Of a DNA stretch of 64,000 bases, positions 52,663-61,302 are shown in pieces; the stretch's first letter is position 1; each line of letters starts with the position of its first letter. The DNA comes from Prevotellaceae bacterium UBA1391 (lineage in GTDB: Bacteria > Bacteroidota > Bacteroidia > Bacteroidales > Bacteroidaceae), in NCBI GenBank assembly GCA_002305265.1, contig DBQP01000016.1, forward strand, positions 11,111 through 75,110, read 5' to 3'. The notes under the pieces were generated by a model. It was not told where the DNA came from. It saw only the letters and a program-made list of their open reading frames with translations, and did not search any database. The translations under genes and the position numbers were made by a program.

Positions 52663-55281
52663 ATGATGACAGCAAAAGAAATAAGAAACTCCTACAAGAA
52701 CTTCTTCGAAAGCAAAGGCCACACCATCTACCCGTCGGCACCGATGGTCGTCAAGGACGACCCGACGCTGATGTTCACCAACGCCGGCATGAACCCCTGG
52801 AAAGACATCATCCTCGGCACCAGCGATCCCGAGCCACGCCGGCGCGCCGACTCGCAGAAGTGCCTGCGCGTGAGCGGCAAGCACAACGACCTCGAGGAAG
52901 TCGGACACGACACCTACCACCACACGATGTTTGAGATGCTCGGCAACTGGTCGTTCGGCGACTACTTCAAGGAGGAAGCCATCGACATGGCATGGGAATA
53001 CCTCGTCGACGTACTCAAGATCAACCCCGCCGACCTCTACGTCACCGTCTTCGAGGGCTCGCCCGAAGAAGGCATCGAGCGCGACAGCGAGGCAGCCGCC
53101 TACTGGGCCAAACACGTTCCGGCCGACCACATCATCGACGGCAACAAGCACGACAACTTCTGGGAGATGGGCGACACAGGACCCTGCGGACCCTGCTCTG
53201 AGATTCACCTCGACAGCCGCACCGCCGAGGAGAAGGCACGAGTGTCCGGACGCGACCTCGTCAACAAAGACGACCCACAAGTCATCGAGATTTGGAACCT
53301 CGTCTTCATGCAGTTCGAGCGCAAGGCCGACCGCAGCCTCGTGAAGCTCGGCATGAACGTCATCGACACCGGCATGGGATTCGAGCGCCTCGTGCGCGCC
53401 ATCCAGGGCAAGAACTCCAACTACGACACCGACATCTTCCAGCCCATCATCAAAGTCCTCGGCGACATCACGGGCCACACCTACGGCCAGAACGAGAAGA
53501 CCGACATCGCCATGCGCGTCATCGCCGACCACCTGCGCGCCATCGCCTTCTCCATCGCCGACGGCCAGCTGCCCGGCAATGCGAAAGCCGGATACGTCAT
53601 CCGCCGCATCCTCCGCCGCGCCGTGCGCTACGGCTACACCTTCCTCGGCCAGAAGCAGGCCTTCATCTACCAGCTCGTGCCCGTCCTCATACAGGAAATG
53701 GGCGAGGCATTCCCAGAGCTCCCCGCCCAGCGCGACCTCATCATGAAAGTCATGCAGGAAGAAGAAGACTCCTTCCTCCGCACGCTGGAGAACGGCATCC
53801 GCCTGCTCAACGGCGTCATGGACGAGACCCGCGCCGAGGGAAAGACGGAAATCGCCGGCGACAAGGCCTTCACGCTCTTCGACACCTTCGGCTTCCCACT
53901 CGACCTCACGCAGCTCATCTGCCGCGAAAACGGCCTGAGCGTCGACGAGAAAGGCTTCGACGAGGAAATGGCCAAGCAGAAAGCCCGCGCCCGCAACGCA
54001 GCCCAAGTGCAGCTTGGCGACTGGAACATCGTGCGCGAAGGCGAGAGCCAGTTCGTCGGATACGACCATACGGAATACAGCTGCCACATCCTCAAATACC
54101 GCGAGGTGAAGCAGAAGAAAGGCGTCGTCTACGAAGTCGTGCTCGACACCACCCCGTTCTATGCCGAGATGGGCGGTGAGATCGGCGACACCGGCGTGCT
54201 CGTGAACGAGAGCGAGACCATCAGCGTGCTCGACACCAAGAAGGAAAACAACCTCTCCATTCACATCGTCGACAAGTTGCCGGCAGACGCCACGGCTGAA
54301 TTCATGGCCTGCGTCGACGTGGAACGCCGCCGCGCCATCGAGGCCAACCACTCCTGCACGCACCTCATCGACGAAGCACTGCGACAGGTGCTCGGCACCC
54401 ACGTCGAGCAGAAAGGCTCGCTCGTGACAGAGCATTCCCTCCGCTTCGACTTCTCCCACTTCGAGAAAGTGACGCCCGAGCAAATCCGCGAGGTGGAACA
54501 TCTCATCAACGAAAAAATCCGGCAGAACATTCCGCTCACCGAATACCGCGACTGTCCGGTGGAGGAAGCCAAGAAAATGGGCGCCATCGCGCTCTTCGGC
54601 GAGAAATACGGCGACAAGGTGCGCGTCGTGCAGTTCGGCTCCAGCGTCGAGTTTTGCGGCGGCTGCCACGTGCAGTCCACAGGCCAGATCGGCATGATGC
54701 GCATCATCAGCGAGAGCAGCATCGCAGCCGGCGTGCGCCGCATTGAAGCCATCACAGGAAAAGCGCTCGACGAATATCTCGACCGTCTGCAAGACACGTT
54801 TGCCGACCTGCGCGCCCTCTTCAACAACGCGCCCGACCTCATCACCTCCATCAAGCGGAGCGTGGACGAGAACGCCGAGCTCAAGAAGGCCGTCGAGGAC
54901 TTCCGCGCCCAGAAAGCGCAGCAGCTCAAGCAGGACGTCATCGCTCGTGCACAGGACGTGAACGGCGTGAAAGTCGTGGCCGCCGTGCTCCCCATTGACG
55001 CCCAGAGCGCCAAGGACATCGCCTTCCAGTTGCGCGCACAGTTCACCGAGAACCTCCTCGTCGTGATCGGTGCGGCAGCCGACGCCAAGCCCAGCCTCAC
55101 CGTCGCATTCTCCGACAACCTCGTGGCCGCAGGCAAGAACGCCGGCACCATCATCCGAGAGGCAGCCAAGCTCATCCAGGGAGGCGGTGGCGGACAGGCA
55201 CACTTCGCAACAGCGGGCGGCAAGAACGTGGACGCCCTGCAAGACGCCGTCAACAAAGTAGTCGCCCTGGCGGAGCTCTAA
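52663..55281 (+). CDS. alaS: Alanine--tRNA ligase
   Basis: Charges tRNA-Ala and edits misacylated Ser/Gly. The 872 residues have the class II catalytic core at the start (RNSYKNFFESKGHTIYPSAPMV, DDPTLMFTNAGMNPWKD), the tRNA-recognition region and the editing domain with zinc ligands (NHSCTHLIDEAL and CGGCHVQSTG). A C-Ala domain ends with GGGGGQAHFATAGGKN. Two ATGs lie in a row at 52663 and 52666; either may start. Full length. A strong terminator follows. Confidence 0.97.
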   Translation: MMTAKEIRNSYKNFFESKGHTIYPSAPMVVKDDPTLMFTNAGMNPWKDIILGTSDPEPRRRADSQKCLRVSGKHNDLEEVGHDTYHHTMFEMLGNWSFGDYFKEEAIDMAWEYLVDVLKINPADLYVTVFEGSPEEGIERDSEAAAYWAKHVPADHIIDGNKHDNFWEMGDTGPCGPCSEIHLDSRTAEEKARVSGRDLVNKDDPQVIEIWNLVFMQFERKADRSLVKLGMNVIDTGMGFERLVRAIQGKNSNYDTDIFQPIIKVLGDITGHTYGQNEKTDIAMRVIADHLRAIAFSIADGQLPGNAKAGYVIRRILRRAVRYGYTFLGQKQAFIYQLVPVLIQEMGEAFPELPAQRDLIMKVMQEEEDSFLRTLENGIRLLNGVMDETRAEGKTEIAGDKAFTLFDTFGFPLDLTQLICRENGLSVDEKGFDEEMAKQKARARNAAQVQLGDWNIVREGESQFVGYDHTEYSCHILKYREVKQKKGVVYEVVLDTTPFYAEMGGEIGDTGVLVNESETISVLDTKKENNLSIHIVDKLPADATAEFMACVDVERRRAIEANHSCTHLIDEALRQVLGTHVEQKGSLVTEHSLRFDFSHFEKVTPEQIREVEHLINEKIRQNIPLTEYRDCPVEEAKKMGAIALFGEKYGDKVRVVQFGSSVEFCGGCHVQSTGQIGMMRIISESSIAAGVRRIEAITGKALDEYLDRLQDTFADLRALFNNAPDLITSIKRSVDENAELKKAVEDFRAQKAQQLKQDVIARAQDVNGVKVVAAVLPIDAQSAKDIAFQLRAQFTENLLVVIGAAADAKPSLTVAFSDNLVAAGKNAGTIIREAAKLIQGGGGGQAHFATAGGKNVDALQDAVNKVVALAEL

Positions 55282-55385
55282 ACCGGTTGCTGCGCAGCGC
55301 CAGTTCCCTTCCGGCCCACTGGCAGCCCACAGCCGTCGTCGCACCAGACCATCCAGACGCTCCTCCCAGCGCCTCATCACCGCAC

Positions 55386-55443
55386 AGCCCCTATCATAAG
55401 CCTACGCACGTAGCCCTTATATAGGGGCTTTTTGTTCACCCGA
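55386..55443 (+). terminator. alaS terminator
   Basis: AGCCCCTAT (55386-55394) pairs with ATAGGGGCT (55431-55439), with ATAAG/CTTAT and CTACG/CGTAG pairing between them, followed by TTTTT (55439-55443). Array R10 begins immediately at its 3' edge. Confidence 0.85.
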
Positions 55444-55543
55444 CGAGGGCCTTCCATTCATCCGATGGAGGTCCTCAGCGTTCACACGAAGGCCTTCCCG
55501 ACGAGTCACGAAGGCCTTCTCGTCGGCACACAAAGGCCTTCCC
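55443..55543. repeat. 22-bp-period palindromic array R10 (5 units, AGGCCT type)
   Basis: Cores begin at 55443, 55465 (diverged), 55486, 55508 and 55530 (one 21-bp step). All are of the GAAGGCCTTC type and none of the CGCAG type. It starts at the last T of the alaS terminator, so it would be mostly outside the transcript. The rest of the gap, 55544-55664, shows nothing. Confidence 0.9.
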
Positions 55544-55664
55544 ATCGAAAAGACTCGGGCACACGGCTCATCGCATAGCAGCGCCCCATCGATTCCAAGA
55601 CGTCCATCCGCCGCATCCTGCAGGACATTCCGTCACTCCACACACGCACATCCGCACCACTGCC

Positions 55665-56093
55665 ATGCTCTTTCAACGTGAATTCCAACTCGCACCGCGC
55701 ACACGCGGCTTCCACCTCGTCACCGGCGAAATCCTCCGTCAGTTGCCCGATCTGCCCAAGTTCGGACTGCTGCATCTCTTCATCCAGCACACTTCAGCTG
55801 CACTCTCGCTGAACGAAAACGCCGACCCCGACGTCCGCGCCGACATGGAGCGCATCTTCAATCGCCTCGTGCCCGAGCGACAACCCTACTACGAGCACAC
55901 CATGGAAGGAGACGACGACATGCCGGCACACGCCAAATCGACGCTCGTCGGCGCCGGCCTCACCATCCCCATCACGAACGGACGGCTCAACCTCGGCATA
56001 TGGCAAGGAATCTACCTCTGCGAGTTCCGCGACTACGGAGGCCCGCGCCGCGTGATTGCCACGGTGATGGGAGACGACGCCTGCACCCGCTGA
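55665..56093 (+). CDS. YjbQ family protein (UPF0047)
   Basis: A 142-residue member of the YjbQ/UPF0047 family, sometimes annotated as secondary thiamine-phosphate synthase because the E. coli protein has weak activity of that kind; the true role is uncertain. The family motifs are GLLHLFIQHTSAALSLNENADPDVR, YEHTMEGDDDMPAHAKSTLVG and LNLGIWQGIYLCEFRD, with the conserved His residues that bind metal. Full length. Followed by a methyltransferase gene after 165 bp. Confidence 0.9.
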   Translation: MLFQREFQLAPRTRGFHLVTGEILRQLPDLPKFGLLHLFIQHTSAALSLNENADPDVRADMERIFNRLVPERQPYYEHTMEGDDDMPAHAKSTLVGAGLTIPITNGRLNLGIWQGIYLCEFRDYGGPRRVIATVMGDDACTR

Positions 56094-56258
56094 CAGCCGT
56101 CTCCATTCAGCCATCGCCATCCCGCCGCGCCTCTCCTCCTCCAGCCCAGCACACTCGCTGACTGCGGGCTACACCTGCACAGCACCATCCCGCCGCGCCG
56201 CGCCACCAGCGGCCCAGCGCCTCCGCTCCATTCTCCCTTCGCTCCAAACGCCTCCCCT

Positions 56259-56981
56259 ATGCAAGCCGAACACAACACCGACGCCATGGGCGCCGCCATC
56301 CGCGACTACCACCGCACAGGACGTGCGGCGCGGCTGCGCGTCCTCTCGTCGCTCTTCGACGAAGACGAAATCCCCGTACCCCACCTTTTCCGCGCCTTTT
56401 CAGACATGCCGCCACTCGAGCAAGCAGCACTCAACTTGTGCCGGGGCCGCGTGCTCGACGTCGGCGCAGGTGCCGGCTGCCACTCGCTCGTCCTAACCGA
56501 ACGCGGCCTCGACGTCACTTCCGTCGACGTCTCGCCGCTGGCATGCGAGGTCATGACCGCGCGCGGACTGCACGACGTGCACTGCTGCGATGTGATGGAC
56601 AGCGACTTCTACGGTACCTACGACACCATCCTGCTGCTCATGAACGGCATCGGAATGGCGGGCACCATCACGCGACTGCCCTTCTTCCTCGCACGCCTGA
56701 AGCAGCTGCTCGCTCCCGGCGGACAAATCCTGACCGACTCAAGCGACATCCGCTACGTATTCGAGAACGAGGACGGCTCGCTCGACATCAACCTCAACGA
56801 CCGCTACTACGGCGAGGTGGACTACCGCATGTGCTACAAAGGCATCCGCGGACCGAAGTTCGACTGGCTCTACATCGCACTGCCGCTCCTGCAGGACGCC
56901 GCCGCAGCAGAAGGAATGACGTGCCGCCTCGTGAGCGAAGGCGAGCACTACGACTATCTCGCCTGCATCACAACGGCATAG
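56259..56981 (+). CDS. Class I SAM-dependent methyltransferase
   Basis: A 240-residue Rossmann-fold methyltransferase. The SAM motif I is VLDVGAGAGCHSLVL (about 65-79), with the acidic motif II in VTSVDVSPLACEV, and FFLARLKQLLAPGGQILTDSSDI forms the later strand. The C-terminal part (YKGIRGPKFDWLYIALPLLQDAA) is conserved in Bacteroidota homologues that I recall only as uncharacterised. Small molecule or protein substrate unknown. Not obviously in an operon with YjbQ. Confidence 0.82.
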   Translation: MQAEHNTDAMGAAIRDYHRTGRAARLRVLSSLFDEDEIPVPHLFRAFSDMPPLEQAALNLCRGRVLDVGAGAGCHSLVLTERGLDVTSVDVSPLACEVMTARGLHDVHCCDVMDSDFYGTYDTILLLMNGIGMAGTITRLPFFLARLKQLLAPGGQILTDSSDIRYVFENEDGSLDINLNDRYYGEVDYRMCYKGIRGPKFDWLYIALPLLQDAAAAEGMTCRLVSEGEHYDYLACITTA

Positions 56982-57033
56982 GCCGTTCGCCTTCACCCAG
57001 ACAACATCGAAGAAACTGCCCCATCAATGTGCC

Positions 57034-57130
57034 TCAAGAAGGTATCATCAGCCCGTCTTCACACCGAGAATACCGAAAAATCTTAACCTGAGCCCTGCAT
57101 CAAGACGGCATCACCAGCCCGCCCTCACCG
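57034..57130. repeat. 66-bp (3 x 22) direct repeat N9, about 1.5 copies
   Basis: TCAAGAAGGTATCATCAGCC at 57034 recurs with changes at 57100 (TCAAGACGGCATCACCAGCC), 66 bp apart, and similarity runs on for about 30 bp. It lies between the methyltransferase gene and the BlaI operator region. Confidence 0.75.
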
Positions 57131-57181
57131 CGCTGCCGCCACGCCTCCCCCTCTGACGGAACGCCTCTAAACTACTAAAAA

Positions 57182-57214
57182 TAAACCTTTTATTACTAAG
57201 AATAAAGGTTAAAC
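57182..57214. promoter_or_regulatory. AT-rich inverted repeat upstream of blaI, possible second operator
   Basis: TAAACCTTTTATT pairs with AATAAAGGTTAAA around a short centre. It is 60 bp upstream of the blaI promoter and could be a second BlaI site or another regulator's site. Confidence 0.45.
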
Positions 57215-57254
57215 TTTGCCCTCGATGCACGAATCCGGCATCAAAAGCTTGCGT

Positions 57255-57306
57255 CTACGAAAACTTTAGTTTATCTTTGCCTCGTCAAAAACTAAAGCTT
57301 TCGTAG
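57255..57306 (+). promoter_or_regulatory. BlaI-type operator overlapping the promoter
   Basis: CTACGAAAACTTTAGTTT (57255-57272) faces AAACTAAAGCTTTCGTAG (57289-57306), a near-perfect inverted repeat. The -7 box TATCTTTG (57272-57279) lies between the arms, with a TTG -33 element at 57249. A dimeric repressor bound here would block the promoter; the arms carry ACTTTAGT/ACTAAAG, close to the ACTA/TAGT half-sites of known BlaI/MecI operators. Confidence 0.75.
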
Positions 57307-57364
57307 TCTTTTTTGTTGCAGTCCGGCCCACGCAGTCCGCACGCAACCTTTCCTCTACCAGCAC

Positions 57365-57754
57365 ATGAAACGCCACAAAAACCAAAACGAAGGAGCGACG
57401 CTCACCAAAAGCGAGATGGACGTGATGCAGCGCCTATGGGATGCCGCCGCGCCCTCCACCGTCAAAGACATCCTCGACCGCTACGACGAGCCCCGTCCGG
57501 CCTACACCACCGTAGCCACATTTCTGAAAATCCTCTGCGCCAAAGGCTTCGTGGAAGAGCGCAAGCCCGAGTCGGGCAAGGCGCTGCTCTTCCGCCCCAG
57601 CATCAGCCGGGAAGACTACACGCGGCGCGTCATGAGCGACGTCACCGACAGTTTCTTCGGCGGATCCGTCAAGTCGCTGGTCAGTTTCTTCGTCAGCGAA
57701 GAAAAAATCGACGCAAAAGAAATACAGGAACTGCTCAAACTCATCCAGCCATGA
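57365..57754 (+). CDS. BlaI/MecI/CopY family transcriptional repressor
   Basis: A 129-residue winged-helix repressor. The DNA-binding part is LTKSEMDVMQRLWDAAAPSTVKDILDRY and PAYTTVATFLKILCAKGFVEER, typical of BlaI/MecI, followed by a dimerisation tail (FFGGSVKSLVSFFVSEEKI). It overlaps the M56 gene by 4 bp (ATGA), and its promoter carries the operator at 57255-57306, so it probably represses itself and its partner. In Bacteroidota such pairs occur widely without beta-lactamase, so a stress or envelope role is possible. Confidence 0.93.
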   Translation: MKRHKNQNEGATLTKSEMDVMQRLWDAAAPSTVKDILDRYDEPRPAYTTVATFLKILCAKGFVEERKPESGKALLFRPSISREDYTRRVMSDVTDSFFGGSVKSLVSFFVSEEKIDAKEIQELLKLIQP

Positions 57755-59133
57755 TTACCCTCTATTTCCTGAAAGCAGCCCTCTGTCTGGCCGCACTCTA
57801 CGTGCCCTACCTGCTGTTTCTGCAGCACGAGACCTTTTTCCGCTTCAACCACGTGTTGCTGATCTGCATCATGCTGATGAGCGCCGCGCTGCCTTGCTTC
57901 GACGTGCATGCGCTGGCCTGGGCCGACACCACGCTCCACACATGGCTGCAAGGCAGCATCGAGATTGGCCCGCTGCAAGTGGCAGCCACCGGCGGTGCCG
58001 TTTCGGCGGCCGCGCCCGACGCCACCACGGCAGGCAGCCTGTGGCTGCAGCTCAGCGATGCCACGCTGCTGGCGGGAGCGATTGCCGTCCTCACCACCAA
58101 GGCGCTCCAGTTCTGGCAACTTCGCCGCGACATCCGCCGCAGCACGCTGTGGACCGAAGATCGCGACGGGATGCGCATCTACTGCCATGCCGGCGACGTC
58201 AAGCCCTTCAGCTGGATGCACGCCGTCGTCATCAGCGAGCCGGACTACCAGCAGCACGGACGCGAGATCCTGACCCACGAGCTGTGCCACGTGCGTGCCC
58301 GCCACTCATGGGACATTCTCCTACTCAGCATCTTCCAAGCCCTGCAATGGGCCAATCCGCTGGCCTGGCTGCTCGGCCAGTCGCTCCGCGGCGTGCACGA
58401 GTATGAGGCCGACGACGCCGTCCTGCACAGCGGATGCCGCCTCCGCGACTATCAGTTGCTGCTCGTGCGCAAGAGCGTCGACACCCCCAACCTCCATCTG
58501 GCGAATGCATTCAACCATAGTTTATTAACCAAAAGAATCAAAATGATGATGAGACAACCCTCCCATCCCTGGCTGCGCGCGAAAGCACTGTACGCATGCC
58601 TCGTGGCCATCGTCGCACTCAGTGCCTTTGCCACGCCCAGAACTTCCTCCGCCGCCATCGGCAGCACGCCCGATGCGCGTCAGTCCACCACGCCGGCAGC
58701 GCCGTCGCGCAGCGCCACAGCCGCTGCCACCATCCAGGCAGACAGCATCACCCTGCCCTCCTATCCCGGCGGACAGGAGATGATGATGCAGTTCCTCAAG
58801 GACCATCTCACCTATCCGGCCTCCGCCGAAGCCCTCGGCGTTGAAGGACGTATCCTCGTCGAGTTCACCGTCGGCGAAGACGGAAGCATCAGCGAAGTCA
58901 CGCCCAAACCCGAATCGAGCACCACCGCAGCAGCCACCAGCGCATCACTGGCTCAGCAGAAAGGCATCAGCAAGGACGAGGCCCAGCAGCAGATCGACGA
59001 AGCGCGCCGTGCGCTCAAGGACGAGGCCGTGCGCGTCGTGCGCTCGATGGGCAAATGGATTCCCGCCCGCGACGCCGCTGGAGCCTACGTCAGGACCAAG
59101 TTCGCGCTCCCCATCCTCTTCCGGCTGAAATAG
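57751..59133 (+). CDS. M56 (BlaR1-type) membrane peptidase with TonB C-terminal domain
   Basis: A membrane sensor-protease (460 residues) that presumably cleaves the BlaI-type repressor after sensing a signal. There are several membrane segments in the first 150 residues, and the zinc motif HELCH (176-180) is in LTHELCHVRARHSW, with HEYEADDAVL downstream as third ligand. It has no penicillin-binding sensor domain. Instead the C-terminus (about 330-460) is a TonB-like domain with LPSYPGGQEMMMQFLKDHLTYP and GRILVEFTVGEDGSISEV, interrupted by a Ser/Thr/Ala/Gln-rich insert near 390-420. This M56-TonB fusion is common in Bacteroidota. Confidence 0.9.
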   Translation: MITLYFLKAALCLAALYVPYLLFLQHETFFRFNHVLLICIMLMSAALPCFDVHALAWADTTLHTWLQGSIEIGPLQVAATGGAVSAAAPDATTAGSLWLQLSDATLLAGAIAVLTTKALQFWQLRRDIRRSTLWTEDRDGMRIYCHAGDVKPFSWMHAVVISEPDYQQHGREILTHELCHVRARHSWDILLLSIFQALQWANPLAWLLGQSLRGVHEYEADDAVLHSGCRLRDYQLLLVRKSVDTPNLHLANAFNHSLLTKRIKMMMRQPSHPWLRAKALYACLVAIVALSAFATPRTSSAAIGSTPDARQSTTPAAPSRSATAAATIQADSITLPSYPGGQEMMMQFLKDHLTYPASAEALGVEGRILVEFTVGEDGSISEVTPKPESSTTAAATSASLAQQKGISKDEAQQQIDEARRALKDEAVRVVRSMGKWIPARDAAGAYVRTKFALPILFRLK

Positions 59134-59348
59134 CAACAGCACGCGTGCTGCCACAGGCGCAGCAGCGCCAGCCACGCGGACAGAGGCGCCACAGCGCCCG
59201 CCCCGCACATGCCAAGACATGACCCCGCGCAAACCACCTGCGGCACGCACCGTCCCCGCCGGCAGCCCGTCCCATTCCGAGCTGTCGGCTACGGGCGTTG
59301 ATGAAGGGGAAACGGGCTGATTCTTTTGGCTACATCGTGGAAAAAATG

Positions 59349-59390
59349 TATCTTCGCAAGCGGATGGCAGCAAGGGGCTGCCGTCCGCAT
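59349..59390 (+). promoter_or_regulatory. Promoter-like box followed at once by a terminator-like hairpin
   Basis: TATCTTCG (59349-59356, one base off consensus) is followed by a hairpin, GCGGATGGCAGC (59360-59371) with GCTGCCGTCCGC (59377-59388), and then ATTTTATTTT. It is either the terminator of the BlaI-M56 message or an attenuator in the leader of the phosphatase gene. The rest of the gap shows nothing. Confidence 0.5.
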
Positions 59391-59450
59391 TTTATTTTCC
59401 ACGCACATGATTTTACCCCACCAACCACTTCCACCATGCCACAGCGCCCC

Positions 59451-60743
59451 ATGAAACACCTCTTTGCCGCCGCGCTGGCCGCCCTGCTCTCCGTCGCCGC
59501 CGCCAGTGCTCAGAGCGCACGCGAACAGATTCTCGCCAACAAATACCTCGCCGGCAGCAACTACCTCGACTACGACCGCCTGTTCCCCAACAAGCCGCTC
59601 ACGCCCGCGCCGAAAGGATATGAGCCGTTCTACCTCTCCCACTACGGCCGCCACGGCTCGCGCTGGCTCCTCGGCGACAACGAATACACCGACCCGCTCA
59701 AGACGCTCCGCAAGGCCCAGGCACTGGGCGTGCTGACAGCCGACGGCCAAAAGACGCTCGACGACCTCGAGCGGTTCTATCCCACCACCCTCCGTCGGCT
59801 CGGCGACCTCACCCCCCGCGGCGAGCGACAGCACCACGGCATCGCCCGGCGCATGGCCCAGCGCTTCCCCGAAATCTTCCTGAGCAAGCACGTGGCCATC
59901 GACGCCCGCTCCACCGTCGTGCAGCGCTGCATCCTGTCGATGACGGCGGCGTGCATCGAACTCGCCGCGGCCAACCCCACCGTGCGCATCCACAACGACG
60001 TGAGCGAGAGCCTCCAGCACTACCTCAACCAGAACTGGAGCGGCGAAGTGCGCCGACAGGGCGGCAAAGGGCGCGACATCCGCAACCACTATCAGCAGCA
60101 GTACACACACCCCGAGCGCTTCTGCGCCCAGCTCTTCACCGACCCCACCTTCATCGCCGACAGCATCGACGCAGGCCACTTCATGCGCCGCATGTTCGAC
60201 GTGGCCACCAACATGCAGAGCCACGACACCGACATCGACTTCCTCCACCTCTTCACGCCAGAGGAATGCTACGACCAATGGCGCATCCGCAACATCGACT
60301 GGTACATCGGCTACGGCGCATCGCCCGTCACGGCCAGCGTGATGCCCTTCAGCCAGCGCAACCTCCTGCGCAACATCATCGAGACGGCCGACACCGTCAC
60401 CCAGACGCAGGCCACCCTGCGATTCGGACACGAGGTGTGCGTCATGCCCCTCGCCTGCCTCCTCGAGCTCGACAGTTGCGGCGCCGTCGTCGACGACCTC
60501 GACCGACTCGACGAGCGATGGGTGAACTACCGCATCTACCCCATGGGCTGCAACATCCAGCTCATCTTCTATCGCCCGAAGAAAGGCCGCAGCGGTGACG
60601 TGCTCGTCAAGGCCCTGCTCAACGAGAACGAGGCCACGCTGCCCGTCGCCACCGACAGCTTCCCCTACTACCGCTGGCAGGACGTGCGCCAATACTACAT
60701 CGACAAGCTCGACGCATTCGACGCCGAATATGGGCGCAACTGA
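59451..60743 (+). CDS. Histidine acid phosphatase (phytase/MINPP-like)
   Basis: An exported histidine phosphatase of clade 2 (430 residues) that may dephosphorylate phytate or other phosphoesters. The signal peptide MKHLFAAALAALLSVAAASAQ supports the ATG at 59451; 59436 (MPQRP) is an alternative. The catalytic RHGSR motif is at 67-71 and the proton-donor region FGHEVC, with His327-Glu328, replaces the HD of classic phytases with HE, as in multiple inositol-polyphosphate phosphatases. Located between the BlaR1-type operon and array R11. Confidence 0.9.
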   Translation: MKHLFAAALAALLSVAAASAQSAREQILANKYLAGSNYLDYDRLFPNKPLTPAPKGYEPFYLSHYGRHGSRWLLGDNEYTDPLKTLRKAQALGVLTADGQKTLDDLERFYPTTLRRLGDLTPRGERQHHGIARRMAQRFPEIFLSKHVAIDARSTVVQRCILSMTAACIELAAANPTVRIHNDVSESLQHYLNQNWSGEVRRQGGKGRDIRNHYQQQYTHPERFCAQLFTDPTFIADSIDAGHFMRRMFDVATNMQSHDTDIDFLHLFTPEECYDQWRIRNIDWYIGYGASPVTASVMPFSQRNLLRNIIETADTVTQTQATLRFGHEVCVMPLACLLELDSCGAVVDDLDRLDERWVNYRIYPMGCNIQLIFYRPKKGRSGDVLVKALLNENEATLPVATDSFPYYRWQDVRQYYIDKLDAFDAEYGRN

Positions 60744-60780
60744 CACCGTCGCACCGCCGCCCGCAAACGTTCCCTCCCAC

Positions 60781-60971
60781 ACGAAGGCCTTCTCATCCCA
60801 ACGGGAAGGCCTTCGTGCGTCATCACAAAGGCCTTCGTGCGTCAGCCACAGCGAGGCCTGCACCGCTTGCAGGCGCAACCATTTTCCAAAAAACGTGCAG
60901 CCCGCCCTAAAAACGAACACAGTCATTTCCGAAAAACGAGCGCAGTCGTTTCCGAAAAAGAACGCAGTCGT
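60781..60971. repeat. 22-bp-period palindromic array R11 (6 units)
   Basis: AGGCCT cores begin at 60781, 60803 and 60825. A degenerate stretch with GAGGCCTGCA follows. Then ACGAACACAGTCA and ACGAGCGCAGTCG cores begin at 60913 and 60936, and AAGAACGCAGTCG at 60958 (steps 23 and 22). GC-rich sequence to about 61100 shows weak further periodicity (CATGCAGCCG, CACGCAGGCG 22 bp apart). In the convergent gap before the FAS1 gene. Confidence 0.88.
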
Positions 60972-61147
60972 TTCAAACAACCATGCAGCCGATTTCAATC
61001 ATTCACGCAGGCGATGTCAATCACCCGCGCCGGTGCTCCAGAAGGCAGAAGCAGCAGAACCGGAGGGCAGACGCAGTCGGCGCACATTGGCCGCGCAGGC
61101 GCCCTTCGCCCGCGGCTCCGACCCACCATCAGCAGACGGCACGGCAC

Positions 61148-61184
61148 AAAAAAAGCGCAATCAACTCATACGTTTGACTGCGCT
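61148..61184 (-). terminator. Terminator of the FAS1 gene
   Basis: AGCGCA (61154-61159) pairs with TGCGCT (61179-61184), with TCAA/TTGA inside. On the minus strand the stem is followed by a run of seven T. Confidence 0.75.
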
Positions 61185-61302
61185 AATCGGAATATATTAA
61201 ACTATGAAATCTGCTGTTTGGGGGCGGCGTCACGTGGCGTGGCACATGCACCGCTGGGGAGCGGACATCGAGGTTGGCCGGTTTGTCTGAGCCGAACGGG
61301 CC

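Noticed and set aside
345..60971. CRISPR arrays
   Set aside because: The repeats have regular spacing, but the period is only 22 bp with 8-9-bp linkers, cores vary between units, and no cas genes are near. Real CRISPR spacers are about 30 bp.
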